From assembly GCA_023442775.1 (NCBI GenBank), contig JAEZXH010000001.1:1-64000 (forward strand): a stretch of 64,000 nt of DNA, in the 5' to 3' direction. This document shows, one piece after another, positions 26,118 to 33,800 of this stretch. The stretch's first letter is position 1; each line of letters starts with the position of its first letter. Below the pieces are notes generated by a model. That model did no database searches, had not been told where the DNA came from, and was given only the letters and a program-made list of their open reading frames with translations. Position numbers and translations under genes: made by a program. Source of the stretch: Bacillota bacterium. Its GTDB lineage: Bacteria; Bacillota; Clostridia; Tissierellales; Peptoniphilaceae.

Positions 26118-26561
26118 ATGAAGCAAAAACACCTAAAGACACTGCGCAAGCAGCAAATTGAAGAGGGGCGGAGCCTCTTAAGAGCGGGACGGGCCTTCCA
26201 ACTCGCCGGCACTGCGGCCTGGTTTGTCGCCGGAGCCGTCATGGCCTGGGCGCTTGCCACGGGAGCACAGGAGATTGAAGCCGTCGCCATCCTCATCACC
26301 GTCGCCTCCTTCGCTGCGGGCATCTGGACCCTGCGCCAATGGCTCACCCACCCGAAGGACATCGACTATGGTCGCGAGTGGACCTACCCCAAGGCCGCCC
26401 TCAATCTCCACGGCATGATTCCCCTCTTCTTCCTCGTCTTCAGCCTCTTTATGGAGCGGCCCATCCCCGTGCGCCTCTTCATCCTCGCAGTCGTCGCCGG
26501 GGTCTGTTGGGGCTTTCTCATCCCGACGAACATCTACCGCGCCTTGGGTCTTGAGGAGTGA
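26118..26561 (+). CDS. Unknown small four-helix membrane protein (copy 2 of 3)
   Basis: The 147-residue protein has a charged N-terminus (about 28 residues, KTLRKQQIEEGRSLL) and then four hydrophobic segments, and ends WGFLIPTNIYRALGLEE, sharing the G-x-x-I-P-x3-Y-x3-G tail with its neighbours. The ribosome site AGGAGGAAGT before ATG 26118 overlaps the stop of copy 1. The protein has no catalytic motif I can see. The shared topology and tail suggest tandem duplication and strong divergence, possibly forming a mixed membrane complex. Confidence 0.7.
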   Translation: MKQKHLKTLRKQQIEEGRSLLRAGRAFQLAGTAAWFVAGAVMAWALATGAQEIEAVAILITVASFAAGIWTLRQWLTHPKDIDYGREWTYPKAALNLHGMIPLFFLVFSLFMERPIPVRLFILAVVAGVCWGFLIPTNIYRALGLEE

Positions 26562-26728
26562 GGGGAAAAGAACCCTCGAAAAACTCGTGACAGTTGAATA
26601 TTTCCACCGGGGGGTATAAGAAGGATAGAAATCGTTCGTCAAAGGGGATTTTCTGGGAACAATCAGCGAAGAAGAGATTCAGAAGCCTGTATCTTGCAGT
26701 TTGACATGATGAAGAAAGGGTGATTTGA

Positions 26729-27205
26729 GTGACAACATCCCTGGGGCGCAAGAAGTTAGGTTGGATGAGCGAGTGTTTTGCCGCGGTACTCGTCTTATTA
26801 TTTGGGCTTTTGTTTGTGAAGACAGAGTTGACATCAGAGGGCACGAAGTTTCCACTCGATATCATCGTCGTGTTTCTCTTTGGCATTGGATTTTCTTATC
26901 TCTTTTTGCAGGATGCTCTCACCCATCGTAAGATGCAGGTTTCACCGACCCCGACTCCCATTCCAATGGTCAGGAAGATTCTTTTGGTCGTCCTTTTTGC
27001 CGGTGCGATTTGGCTTATCGGGCGATATAGTGTCCGGGCGATGAGAGGTGAGATTCCTTGGGATTATGTTGCGCTCTTCCTCTCCGCTCCGCTTTTTTTC
27101 TTTTTCGGCTACGTGATTCCAAACACCTTCTACATGAGTGCTGGGCTTCCTTGTGCAAATCCCCTCGGTCTCCACGGAAGAGATGAAGGCCACACGGGAG
27201 ATTAA
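26729..27205 (+). CDS. Unknown small four-helix membrane protein (copy 3 of 3)
   Basis: The 158-residue protein starts with GTG 26729 behind AAAGGGTG. It has four hydrophobic segments (near 15-30, 45-60, 80-98 and 112-128) and the tail FGYVIPNTFYMSAGL, the third variant of the pattern in the two genes before it. Then it adds about 18 polar residues. The DNA is AT-richer than copies 1 and 2. The 167-bp gap before it shows no clear terminator and only a weak promoter (TTGAAT, 15 bases, TATAAG near 26592-26618). Confidence 0.65.
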   Translation: MTTSLGRKKLGWMSECFAAVLVLLFGLLFVKTELTSEGTKFPLDIIVVFLFGIGFSYLFLQDALTHRKMQVSPTPTPIPMVRKILLVVLFAGAIWLIGRYSVRAMRGEIPWDYVALFLSAPLFFFFGYVIPNTFYMSAGLPCANPLGLHGRDEGHTGD

Positions 27206-27264
27206 TTATAGTTCCCGCTGCGCTCCTTGAGAGCATCGGCGTGGGCAGCATCTTTTTGCGGCAA

Positions 27265-27296
27265 TAAAAAAGCCCCCTTTCGGGGGTTTTTCTTTT
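27265..27296. terminator. Bidirectional terminator
   Basis: CCCCC (27273-27277), loop TTTC, GGGGG (27282-27286), flanked by A-run and T-run. It lies between the third membrane protein gene and the convergent HMA gene. Confidence 0.75.
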
Positions 27297-27312
27297 TCTC
27301 AGGGTTTTCTCA

Positions 27313-27534
27313 TCACTCAATGGTGCGGACGCGAAAGCCCAGGGCCTCCACCTTGTCCTTCAGGTTTTCTTCCTTGTAAATCTTCGTGCTCGTCACCGTG
27401 GCGGTACCGTCAATGCGGGAGACTTTCACGTCGACGATGCCCGGGCGGGTCTTTAAGGCGGCTTGGATGGCGGCTTCGTCTCGGTGGCAGGTCATGCCAT
27501 CAATGGTGAGGGTGGTGGTGTAGAGTTCGTCCAT
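27313..27534 (-). CDS. Heavy-metal-associated domain protein with a single cysteine
   Basis: The 73-residue protein has the ferredoxin-like HMA fold of CopZ-type chaperones: LTIDGMTC in loop 1, then helix, the RPGIVDVKV strand and the TVTSTK strand, ending with LGFRVRTIE. The metal motif GMTCxxC is broken: the sequence is GMTCHRDEA, so the second cysteine is aspartate. A lone Cys with the following His might still bind metal, or the protein may have another role. ATG 27534 shares a base with the stop of the HAD gene (TAATG) and has GGAGG upstream. Confidence 0.8.
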   Translation of the reverse strand: MDELYTTTLTIDGMTCHRDEAAIQAALKTRPGIVDVKVSRIDGTATVTSTKIYKEENLKDKVEALGFRVRTIE

Positions 27535-28184
27535 TAGAGGGTCCTCCGTTTCTTTTGGACACGGTGCCAGGAGAGGTTCTTGTATCCCTCTCGCTTTCTC
27601 ATGTCGTTGATGAGGTAGCGGTGTTTTACCAGCTCCAGCATGGGCCGATCCGCGCGGTAGGAGTCGGAGTAGCCGAAGGAGCGGTCGTAGTCGATGAGGG
27701 AGAGGTCTCCTCCCAGGTATTCTTCAATGCGACGGACCTTTTCCTCGCCGCGGTTGTTCTTCCCAATCATCCGGTACTTCTCGTCGGTTTGGGTGCCGAG
27801 GACCGCCTCCACGGGGAGGACCTCATCGAGGTACTTGATGTAGGCTTCAGGAGAGGCGGAGACGAGGAGAATCCGCACCCCTTCTCGGTGAAGACGCTCC
27901 ATCTCCGCCACGGCCTCGGCGAAGAAGTGAAGGGGCAAGACCTTGGTGGTGAAGTGGTGCAGCCCCTTGTCTCCCATGATGCCAAAGAGGCTCATAAGGC
28001 CGTCTTTGATGGGCTTGAGGTCGCCGCGCTGGGTGGCGGAGATGAGAAGGGCGGGGACCATGCGCCGGGCGAAGTGTCCCGCAAGGCGGGGGTGCATGTG
28101 CACGGCGTAGCGCCACAAAAGGGCGATGGAGTCGCCGCGGACGATGGTACGGTCGAAGTCGAAGAGGGCAAAGGCGTCGGACAT
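27534..28184 (-). CDS. HAD-IB family phosphatase (SerB-like)
   Basis: The 216-residue protein is a haloacid dehalogenase-type hydrolase. Motif I is FDFDRT with nucleophile D9 and D11; motif II serine is in LVSASPEAY; motif IV is YSDSYRADRPML. The helical cap between motifs I and II matches the IB/SerB group, whose members remove phosphate from phosphoserine or similar small molecules. ATG 28184 has AAAGGAA upstream; the extension to 28247 has no ribosome site. It is translationally coupled to the HMA gene, an odd pairing that I cannot explain. Confidence 0.87.
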   Translation of the reverse strand: MSDAFALFDFDRTIVRGDSIALLWRYAVHMHPRLAGHFARRMVPALLISATQRGDLKPIKDGLMSLFGIMGDKGLHHFTTKVLPLHFFAEAVAEMERLHREGVRILLVSASPEAYIKYLDEVLPVEAVLGTQTDEKYRMIGKNNRGEEKVRRIEEYLGGDLSLIDYDRSFGYSDSYRADRPMLELVKHRYLINDMRKREGYKNLSWHRVQKKRRTL

Positions 28185-28328
28185 AGGCGTTCCTTTCCGT
28201 CGGGGGAGATTTTCTTCTATTGTAACAGGCAACCATGGCGCCGACAAGGCGAGGAGATGGAGGGGCGAGGTTCGGTAAAATTTTCACAACCAGCGGGGGT
28301 GCGTCATAAAACTAAACCTTTTCCGCTG

Positions 28329-28357
28329 TTTTCATCCCTTGGGAAGTGAGGTATAAT
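28329..28357 (+). promoter_or_regulatory. Promoter of the diaminopentanoate dehydrogenase gene
   Basis: TTTTCA (28329-28334), 17 bases, TATAAT (28352-28357), giving a leader of about 38 bases before ATG 28402 and GGAGGTG. The remainder of the 217-bp gap (28185-28328) shows no other element I can name. Confidence 0.7.
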
Positions 28358-28401
28358 GACTCTAGAAGACACTGTTATGAATCCCTTTTGGAGGTGCTTT
28401 C

Positions 28402-29460
28402 ATGCGTCAAGAAAATGTAAAAGTAATTATTTGGGGCTTTGGCTCCATGGGAAGTGGAATGGCAAAGATGCTCTTGAAGAAGCAAGGCATCGATATCGTC
28501 GGTGTCATCGACGGCTGGGACAAGCTCGTCGGTCGCGGCATCTTTGACATCCTCGGTGTGAACCCCGAAGGCAAGGAAGACGTCGTCGTCACCCACGTGG
28601 ACAACAAGGCTGACGTCATTAAGCCCGGCGCGGCAGACGTGGTCCTTCTCGCCACCGACTCCTTCACCGGCAAGGCCTTCGACAAGATGAAGTTCATCCT
28701 CGAGCAAAAGATCAACTGCGTCACCACCGCCGAGGAAATGGCCTATCCCCAAGCTCAAGAGCCCGAACTTGCTAAACAACTCGACGAAATCGCCAAGGCC
28801 AACGGCGTGTCCGTCCTCGGTACCGGCATCAACCCCGGTCTCATCATGGACTACCTCGTCCTCGTCCTCTCCGGCGCTTGCGAAGAAGTGGATCACATCA
28901 CTGCAAAGCGCATCAACTCCCTCTCTCCCTTCGGCCCCGCCGTCATGGAAGAGCAAGGTGTTGGCTTCACCGTGGACAAGTTCAACGACTTGAACGACAA
29001 GGGCGAACTCGCAGGTCACGTTGGATTCGAAGAGTCCATCCAAATGATGGCCGACGCCATTGGCTGGAAGCTCGACGGCGTGCGCACCTCCAAGGAAGCC
29101 ATCGTCTCCTCGGTCTACCGCAAGGCTCCCTATGCTGAAGTCCAAGCTGGCGACGTCGCCGGTGTGAACATGCTCGGCTTCGGGACCGTGGACGGGGAAG
29201 ACAAGATCGAAATGGTTCACCCCCAACAGGTCGAACCCCAACTCGAAGGCGTGGACACTGGGGACTACATCATCCTCAAGGGAGAACCCAATATCTCTAT
29301 GGCCATTACCCCGGAAGTTCCCGGCGGCATCGGCACCATCGCGATGATTGTCAACTCCATCCCCAACATCATCAACGCCACCCCTGGTTTGAAGACTATG
29401 ATCGACTTGCCCGCTCCCCACGTCATGATGGGCGATGTGCGCAAGCTCATCCACGACTAA
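28402..29460 (+). CDS. ord: 2,4-diaminopentanoate dehydrogenase-like oxidoreductase
   Basis: In ornithine fermentation this enzyme oxidises and deaminates 2,4-diaminopentanoate to 2-amino-4-oxopentanoate with NAD(P)+. The 352-residue protein has an N-terminal Rossmann domain (VIIWGFGSMGSGMAKML, residues 8-24) and the DapB-like fold of the family, including GVSVLGTGINPGLIMDYLV near 135. Its length fits. Codon use is strongly biased (AAG, GGC, GTC), which suggests high expression. The partner genes of the pathway (ortA, ortB, oraE, oraS, orr) are not adjacent; here the gene stands alone with its own promoter and terminator. A related dihydrodipicolinate-reductase-like activity is possible. Confidence 0.82.
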   Translation: MRQENVKVIIWGFGSMGSGMAKMLLKKQGIDIVGVIDGWDKLVGRGIFDILGVNPEGKEDVVVTHVDNKADVIKPGAADVVLLATDSFTGKAFDKMKFILEQKINCVTTAEEMAYPQAQEPELAKQLDEIAKANGVSVLGTGINPGLIMDYLVLVLSGACEEVDHITAKRINSLSPFGPAVMEEQGVGFTVDKFNDLNDKGELAGHVGFEESIQMMADAIGWKLDGVRTSKEAIVSSVYRKAPYAEVQAGDVAGVNMLGFGTVDGEDKIEMVHPQQVEPQLEGVDTGDYIILKGEPNISMAITPEVPGGIGTIAMIVNSIPNIINATPGLKTMIDLPAPHVMMGDVRKLIHD

Positions 29461-29483
29461 TCAAAGTCCCAACCCTGTGCGAG

Positions 29484-29505
29484 AACACCCTTCGGGGTGT
29501 TTTTG
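29484..29505 (+). terminator. Strong terminator after ord
   Basis: AACACCC (29484-29490), TTCG tetraloop, GGGTGTT (29495-29501), then T's. Confidence 0.85.
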
Positions 29506-29527
29506 CATATCGAGAGGAGGTGGCCCG

Positions 29528-30574
29528 ATGATTGTCCACGTTGACCTCGACGCCTTCTTTGCCTCGGTGGAGGAACTGGACCACCCCCACCTCGTGGGAA
29601 GGCCCGTCGCCGTGGGAGGCCGCCCGCCTCAAGGCATTGTCACTACGGCGAACTACGAAGCCCGCCGCTATGGGATTCACTCGGCGATGCCCGTCTTCAT
29701 GGCGAAGGCCCTGTGTCCCTCCCTCATCCTCCTCCCGGTGCGCATGGCGCGGTACAAGGAGAAGAGCCGGGAGGTCTTTTCCATCCTCGCCACAGCGTCG
29801 CCTCTCATGGAGCAGGTCTCCATTGACGAGGCCTACTTGGATTTCTCCCACGTGGAGCACCCGAGAGAGCGGGCCCTCACCTTAAAGGCGGAGGTCAAGG
29901 AGAAGACGGGGCTCACCCTCTCCGTGGGCCTTGCCCCGAATAAGTTTCTCGCAAAACTTGCAAGTGACTGGGAAAAGCCCAACGGCTTTACGGAGATTCA
30001 CGAAGAGGAGGCGATGGACCTTCTCGGTCCCCTCCCCGTGGGACGGATTCACGGCGTCGGGCCGCGGGGGGTGGAGAAGCTGGCGCGCCTTGGGATTCAT
30101 ACCGTGGAAAACCTCTGGGCCCTCTCGGAAAAGGACCTGCGCCGCATCTTTGGGAAGTGGGGAGGAGAGCTCTATTGGCGGGCTCGAGGGATTGACCACC
30201 GGCGGGTGGAGCCCGAAAGGGAGCGAAAGAGCCTCGGCGTCGAGCGCACCTTTCGCCCCACCGAGGATGAAGACCTTCTGCGGGAGCACCTCCGGGACCA
30301 CTGCAGAGAACTCGCCGAAGATTTGTCGCGCCTCCATCTTCAGGCGAGCTGTATTACCGTCAAGACCAAGGACGCGGATTTTTCCATCCACACCCGGTCT
30401 AAGACCTTGCCCCATCCCATTGCCTCGGAAGAGGAGATCTTCGCCCTCGCCGAGGTCCTCTTCGAGGAACGTCCCTCCCGCCGTTTGCGCCTCATTGGCG
30501 TCACCGCCTCCCACCTCGAGGAGCGTGGGACAGAACAGTTAAGCTTTTTACCCGAAGGAAGGAGTCCTTTTTGA
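29528..30574 (+). CDS. dinB: DNA polymerase IV (Y family)
   Basis: Translesion DNA polymerase. The 348-residue protein has the catalytic carboxylates in MIVHVDLDAFFASVE (D6, D8) and SIDEAYLDF (near residue 100), the steric region YEARRYGIHSAMP, a helix-hairpin-helix thumb (RIHGVGPRGVEKLARLG) and the little-finger domain. The C-terminal QLSFL is a standard beta-clamp binding motif. ATG 29528 follows GAGGAGG. Its last bases overlap the TTG start of the following thioesterase gene. Confidence 0.95.
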   Translation: MIVHVDLDAFFASVEELDHPHLVGRPVAVGGRPPQGIVTTANYEARRYGIHSAMPVFMAKALCPSLILLPVRMARYKEKSREVFSILATASPLMEQVSIDEAYLDFSHVEHPRERALTLKAEVKEKTGLTLSVGLAPNKFLAKLASDWEKPNGFTEIHEEEAMDLLGPLPVGRIHGVGPRGVEKLARLGIHTVENLWALSEKDLRRIFGKWGGELYWRARGIDHRRVEPERERKSLGVERTFRPTEDEDLLREHLRDHCRELAEDLSRLHLQASCITVKTKDADFSIHTRSKTLPHPIASEEEIFALAEVLFEERPSRRLRLIGVTASHLEERGTEQLSFLPEGRSPF

Positions 30575-31008
30575 ACTCAGTCAACTACGAAGAATTGAAA
30601 CGACGCTTTAACGAAGAAATCCACGGATTCATGAGCACCTGCCACCTCCACGTCGACGAAGTCTCCGACGAGGAGATCCTCATGCACATGGAGGACGTCC
30701 CCGCCCTCCACAACCCCGCAGGGGTCCTCCACGGCGGCGCCCTCTACACCCTCGCCGACACCTGCGCAGGCCTGCTCTGCCGGGCGAGGGAGCGCACCTC
30801 CGTCACCCTCAAGGGCACCATGGACTACTTCCGACCGGGAAAGGGCCGCATCGACGCGAGGGCCTATGTCCTTCACCAGACAAAGCGCATCACCACCCTC
30901 GCCGTGGAACTCACAAACGCCGAGGGGAACCTCATCGCACACAGTGTGAATACCTACGCCGTTTCTGGAGCACCGGCCCTCCCAGAAATCAACAAAGAAG
31001 AGAAATGA
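30571..31008 (+). CDS. PaaI-type hotdog-fold thioesterase
   Basis: The 145-residue protein has the hotdog-fold signature NPAGVLHGGALYTLADTCAG (about residues 48-67), where the HGG and the following acidic residue form the active site that hydrolyses acyl-CoA thioesters. The start is TTG 30571, overlapping the dinB stop, with AAGGAGT eight bases upstream; no ATG offers a better site. Coupling to dinB is likely positional. The acyl substrate is unknown. Confidence 0.85.
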   Translation: MNSVNYEELKRRFNEEIHGFMSTCHLHVDEVSDEEILMHMEDVPALHNPAGVLHGGALYTLADTCAGLLCRARERTSVTLKGTMDYFRPGKGRIDARAYVLHQTKRITTLAVELTNAEGNLIAHSVNTYAVSGAPALPEINKEEK

Positions 31009-31164
31009 GACGAAGGGATGTTCTGCGGGGCATCTCTTTTTTATTGGCCCTGTCATGGAATTGTCATAATCCAAGGAAATGGGAAGGAATTGCGAAAAAG
31101 GAGAAAACAAAAAAGGCAAATGGGGGGGGTGCGACCCATTTCGACCTGAAAAAATTGTGAAATA

Positions 31165-31194
31165 AAAAAAGAACCCCAAGCGGGGTTCTTTTTT
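31165..31194. terminator. Perfect bidirectional terminator
   Basis: AAAAAAGAACCCC (31165-31177), loop AAGC, GGGGTTCTTTTTT (31182-31194): 13 perfect pairs with A and T runs, ending both the thioesterase gene and the convergent MBL gene. A weaker hairpin sits at 31015-31044 right after the thioesterase stop; the rest of the 31009-31164 gap holds nothing I can identify. Confidence 0.85.
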
Positions 31195-31897
31195 ATGGGA
31201 GGAGGAAGGAGTCTCCCGAGGCGGTGAGAGGGTGGAAGGTGGTCTCGGGGTAGTCCTTCTGAAAATCCTCTTGGACACGGGTCGTCATCGAATACTTCCC
31301 CCAGGTGTGCAGGGAGAAAAAGTCCCGGGGCTGGAGCTTTTCCAAGGCGATGGCGACGCCGCGGCGGTAGTCCTCCCCAAGGCGTGGATCGACGACGACA
31401 AAGGCCACGTCCGCCGGGTGTCCCTCAAGGGCCTGTCGCGCCTTTTCTACTTCCGTGGTGTACTCTCTCTCCATATTGGTGATGTCCGTTTCGTCGTAGC
31501 GAGGCCAGACCCAATAGGCCAAGTCGCCCGAGTAGTAGATGGTCTTGCCGTCGAGGGTGAGGAGGAGACTCACCCCTTCGTCGGTGGAACCGAAGGCGGA
31601 GATGAGGAGCTCCTCGTCGCAAAAGTCCCCCGAGGTGCGCAAGGTCTCTCCCGGATGGAGAATGGTAATGTCCCCACGCTTTGGCGCCGGGGTGGAGATA
31701 CCCACAAAGAAGTGGGCCGCCTCTTCTTCAAAGATTTGCGCCGTGAAGTGGTCCCCGTGACCGTGGGTGGTGAAGAAGAGTGTTGGCTTCTCCGTTTTTG
31801 GAATCAGGGGCAGACTCTTCTCGGTGATGTCAAAGAGGAGAAGGGCCTTCTCCGTTTCGAGTGCATAGGAACTATGGTGTAAGAAGGTAATCTTCAT
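31193..31897 (-). CDS. MBL-fold metal-dependent hydrolase
   Basis: The 234-residue protein starts with the MBL opening MKITFLHHSSYALETEKALL and has the metal motif THGHGDHF (near residue 48, the HxHxDH pattern), followed by a GDLAYWVWP segment and a late His (FFSLHTWGKY). These residues bind two metal ions in the UlaG-like branch. It is compact and has no fused domain. ATG 31897 follows GGAGGCGA; the frame continues upstream without a site. The substrate is unknown. It is divergent from the HtrA protease gene. Confidence 0.85.
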   Translation of the reverse strand: MKITFLHHSSYALETEKALLLFDITEKSLPLIPKTEKPTLFFTTHGHGDHFTAQIFEEEAAHFFVGISTPAPKRGDITILHPGETLRTSGDFCDEELLISAFGSTDEGVSLLLTLDGKTIYYSGDLAYWVWPRYDETDITNMEREYTTEVEKARQALEGHPADVAFVVVDPRLGEDYRRGVAIALEKLQPRDFFSLHTWGKYSMTTRVQEDFQKDYPETTFHPLTASGDSFLLP

Positions 31898-31999
31898 TTC
31901 GCCTCCAAATTTTCGTTTCTTCATCACATGGTTTTCATGAACTATGGGTATGATACCCTTACAACAAGAGAACAAAACGATGAGAAGGAGGAGTAGGAG

Positions 32000-33262
32000 A
32001 TGGACAATCGCTGGGAAGACACCCAAGAATTGGAACGGGCCGTGGCCTATGATTACGCACAAAAGAAGGAAGAGCGGAAACAGCGGGCGCGGTTGCGCCG
32101 TCAGTTTGGCCTCATCGGGCTCTGCTGTGCCCTCTTAGGGGGAGGAGTCGGCGGTGCGGTCTCCACTTTGGTCTTGGAGGACAAGATCTCCCAGACCCCG
32201 AGCCAAACCGTCTCCATTGCCACGAAGGATGGGGTCGGCGTCGTGGAGGCGGTGGCGGAAAAGGCCCTCCCCTCGGTGGTGGGAATCGTCATGACCACGA
32301 CGCGCCAGAGTTTCTTCGGCGTCCAGGCCCTCCAGGGGTCTGGGAGTGGCTTCATCGTCAATAAGGACGGCTACATCGTCACCAACAGCCACGTCGTCGA
32401 CGGGGGCAACGCCCAGAGCGTCACCGTTTCCTTCTACGATGGCACCGAGGCTCAGGGCCGTGTCCTCTGGGCGGATCCTTCCTTGGACCTCGCCGTGGTG
32501 AAGGTGGACAATGTGAAGAACCTCGTCCCCGCAGAACTCGGGGATTCTTCGGAGCTCAAGATTGGGGAAGAGGCCATCGCCATCGGCAACCCCTTGGGCC
32601 TCGACTTCCAGCGCTCCGTCACCAGCGGAGTCATCTCCGGCCTCAACCGGACCCTTGGGCAGGTCTCTAAAGAGGGCAGCCCCAGTGCCAACACCTTGGA
32701 GGGCCTCATTCAGACCGACGCCTCCATCAACCAGGGCAACTCCGGTGGCCCCCTCTTGAACCGTGAGGGGAAGGTCATCGGCATCAACTCGGCGAAGATT
32801 TCCTCAGCAGAGGGCCTCGGGTTTTCCATTCCCATCAACACCGTCAAACCCATCGTGGACCAGATCGCGAAGACCGGGACCTATTCCACGGTGCAACTTG
32901 GGATTCAAGGCCTCGACACCTCTGAAGTCCTCCAAGCTCTCCACGTGAACCTGGGCACGAAGACCGGCGTCTTTGTCACCAACGTTCCGGAAAACACCGA
33001 CGCTGCACGTGCAGGAATTGCCGCAGGGGATGTGGTCACCGCCATCGACGACCACGCTGTATCCGGTGTCAACAACTTAAAGAGCATCCTTTTAGGGTAC
33101 CAGATTGGGGACCAAGTCACGGTGACCATCGTCCGCGCTGGGAAGGAACAAAAGCTCACCTTGACCTTCACGGAGCAACAAGCCCAGATGCACCGCCGCG
33201 CCGAGGCGACCCCCGAGGAGAAAGAGCACCAAGAGGGGACGGTTTTCACAAAAATTTCATAA
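32000..33262 (+). CDS. htrA: HtrA/DegP-family membrane-anchored serine protease
   Basis: A cell-envelope quality-control protease. The 420-residue protein has a cytoplasmic N-terminus of about 35 residues, one membrane helix (36-58), a trypsin-like domain with the complete triad (H131 in TNSHVV, D163 in LDLAVVKV, S248 in GNSGGPL) and a single C-terminal PDZ domain (about 300-395, LGTKTGVFVTNV). This is the HtrA-type layout of Gram-positive bacteria. ATG 32000 follows AGGAGGAG. The Rrf2 regulator follows it but has its own promoter. Confidence 0.94.
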   Translation: MDNRWEDTQELERAVAYDYAQKKEERKQRARLRRQFGLIGLCCALLGGGVGGAVSTLVLEDKISQTPSQTVSIATKDGVGVVEAVAEKALPSVVGIVMTTTRQSFFGVQALQGSGSGFIVNKDGYIVTNSHVVDGGNAQSVTVSFYDGTEAQGRVLWADPSLDLAVVKVDNVKNLVPAELGDSSELKIGEEAIAIGNPLGLDFQRSVTSGVISGLNRTLGQVSKEGSPSANTLEGLIQTDASINQGNSGGPLLNREGKVIGINSAKISSAEGLGFSIPINTVKPIVDQIAKTGTYSTVQLGIQGLDTSEVLQALHVNLGTKTGVFVTNVPENTDAARAGIAAGDVVTAIDDHAVSGVNNLKSILLGYQIGDQVTVTIVRAGKEQKLTLTFTEQQAQMHRRAEATPEEKEHQEGTVFTKIS

Positions 33263-33282
33263 ACAAGTAAAGGCAAAAAACC

Positions 33283-33311
33283 TTCTAAAACCTCAATAAA
33301 GATTGTATAAT
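33283..33311 (+). promoter_or_regulatory. Promoter of the Rrf2 regulator gene
   Basis: TATAAT at 33306-33311 with a weak -35 (TTCTAA, 33283-33288) at 17 bases. The leader to ATG 33369 is about 50 bases. Confidence 0.55.
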
Positions 33312-33368
33312 AGAGGTGAACGAACCGTGTCCCACGAAAGCATTTGAGAAAGTAGAGGAAGAATCAGT

Positions 33369-33770
33369 ATGCAATTTACGAAAGCCATGGAATACGGGAT
33401 GATCATCATGACGCACCTGGCTCGTCGCCGGGAAGAGCGCATCAGCGCACGCGAAATTACGAAGATTGAAGGGCTGCCCCACGCCTTTACCCAACGCATC
33501 TTGCAAGAACTCTTGAAGGCGGACTTGGTTAGCTCCAGCCGCGGCGTCGCAGGAGGCTATCGCCTTGCGAAGGATCCGAAGACCATCAGCCTCTATGACA
33601 TTCACGTGGCCCTCGAAGGAGGCATTGACTTCGTCTCCTTCTTCGACGAGCGTGCGGAAGATCCAAACTACAGCGAAGTCGAAGAACCCTTGCGTCAAAA
33701 GGTCCATCAACTCCACGATGGCATCGTCCAAGAGTTCAAGAAAATCTATCTCTCCGACTTCCTCGTATAA
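33369..33770 (+). CDS. Rrf2 family transcriptional regulator without cluster cysteines
   Basis: The 133-residue protein is an Rrf2-type winged helix regulator: MQFTKAMEYGMIIMTHLAR at the start, a recognition helix in LPHAFTQRILQELLKADLV, and the wing SSSRGVAGGYRLAKDP. The three cysteines that hold a [2Fe-2S] cluster in IscR and NsrR are absent; there is no cysteine at all. It must therefore sense something else, or nothing. The ribosome site (AGAGGAAG) is rather far from ATG 33369. It is a single-gene unit. Confidence 0.88.
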   Translation: MQFTKAMEYGMIIMTHLARRREERISAREITKIEGLPHAFTQRILQELLKADLVSSSRGVAGGYRLAKDPKTISLYDIHVALEGGIDFVSFFDERAEDPNYSEVEEPLRQKVHQLHDGIVQEFKKIYLSDFLV

Positions 33771-33775
33771 AAAGA

Positions 33776-33800
33776 AGACCCCAGAAGGGGTCTTTTTTTA
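33776..33800. terminator. Bidirectional terminator
   Basis: AGACCCC (33776-33782), loop AGAA, GGGGTCT (33787-33793), with a T-run after it. It separates the Rrf2 gene from the convergent SLH protein gene. Confidence 0.8.
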
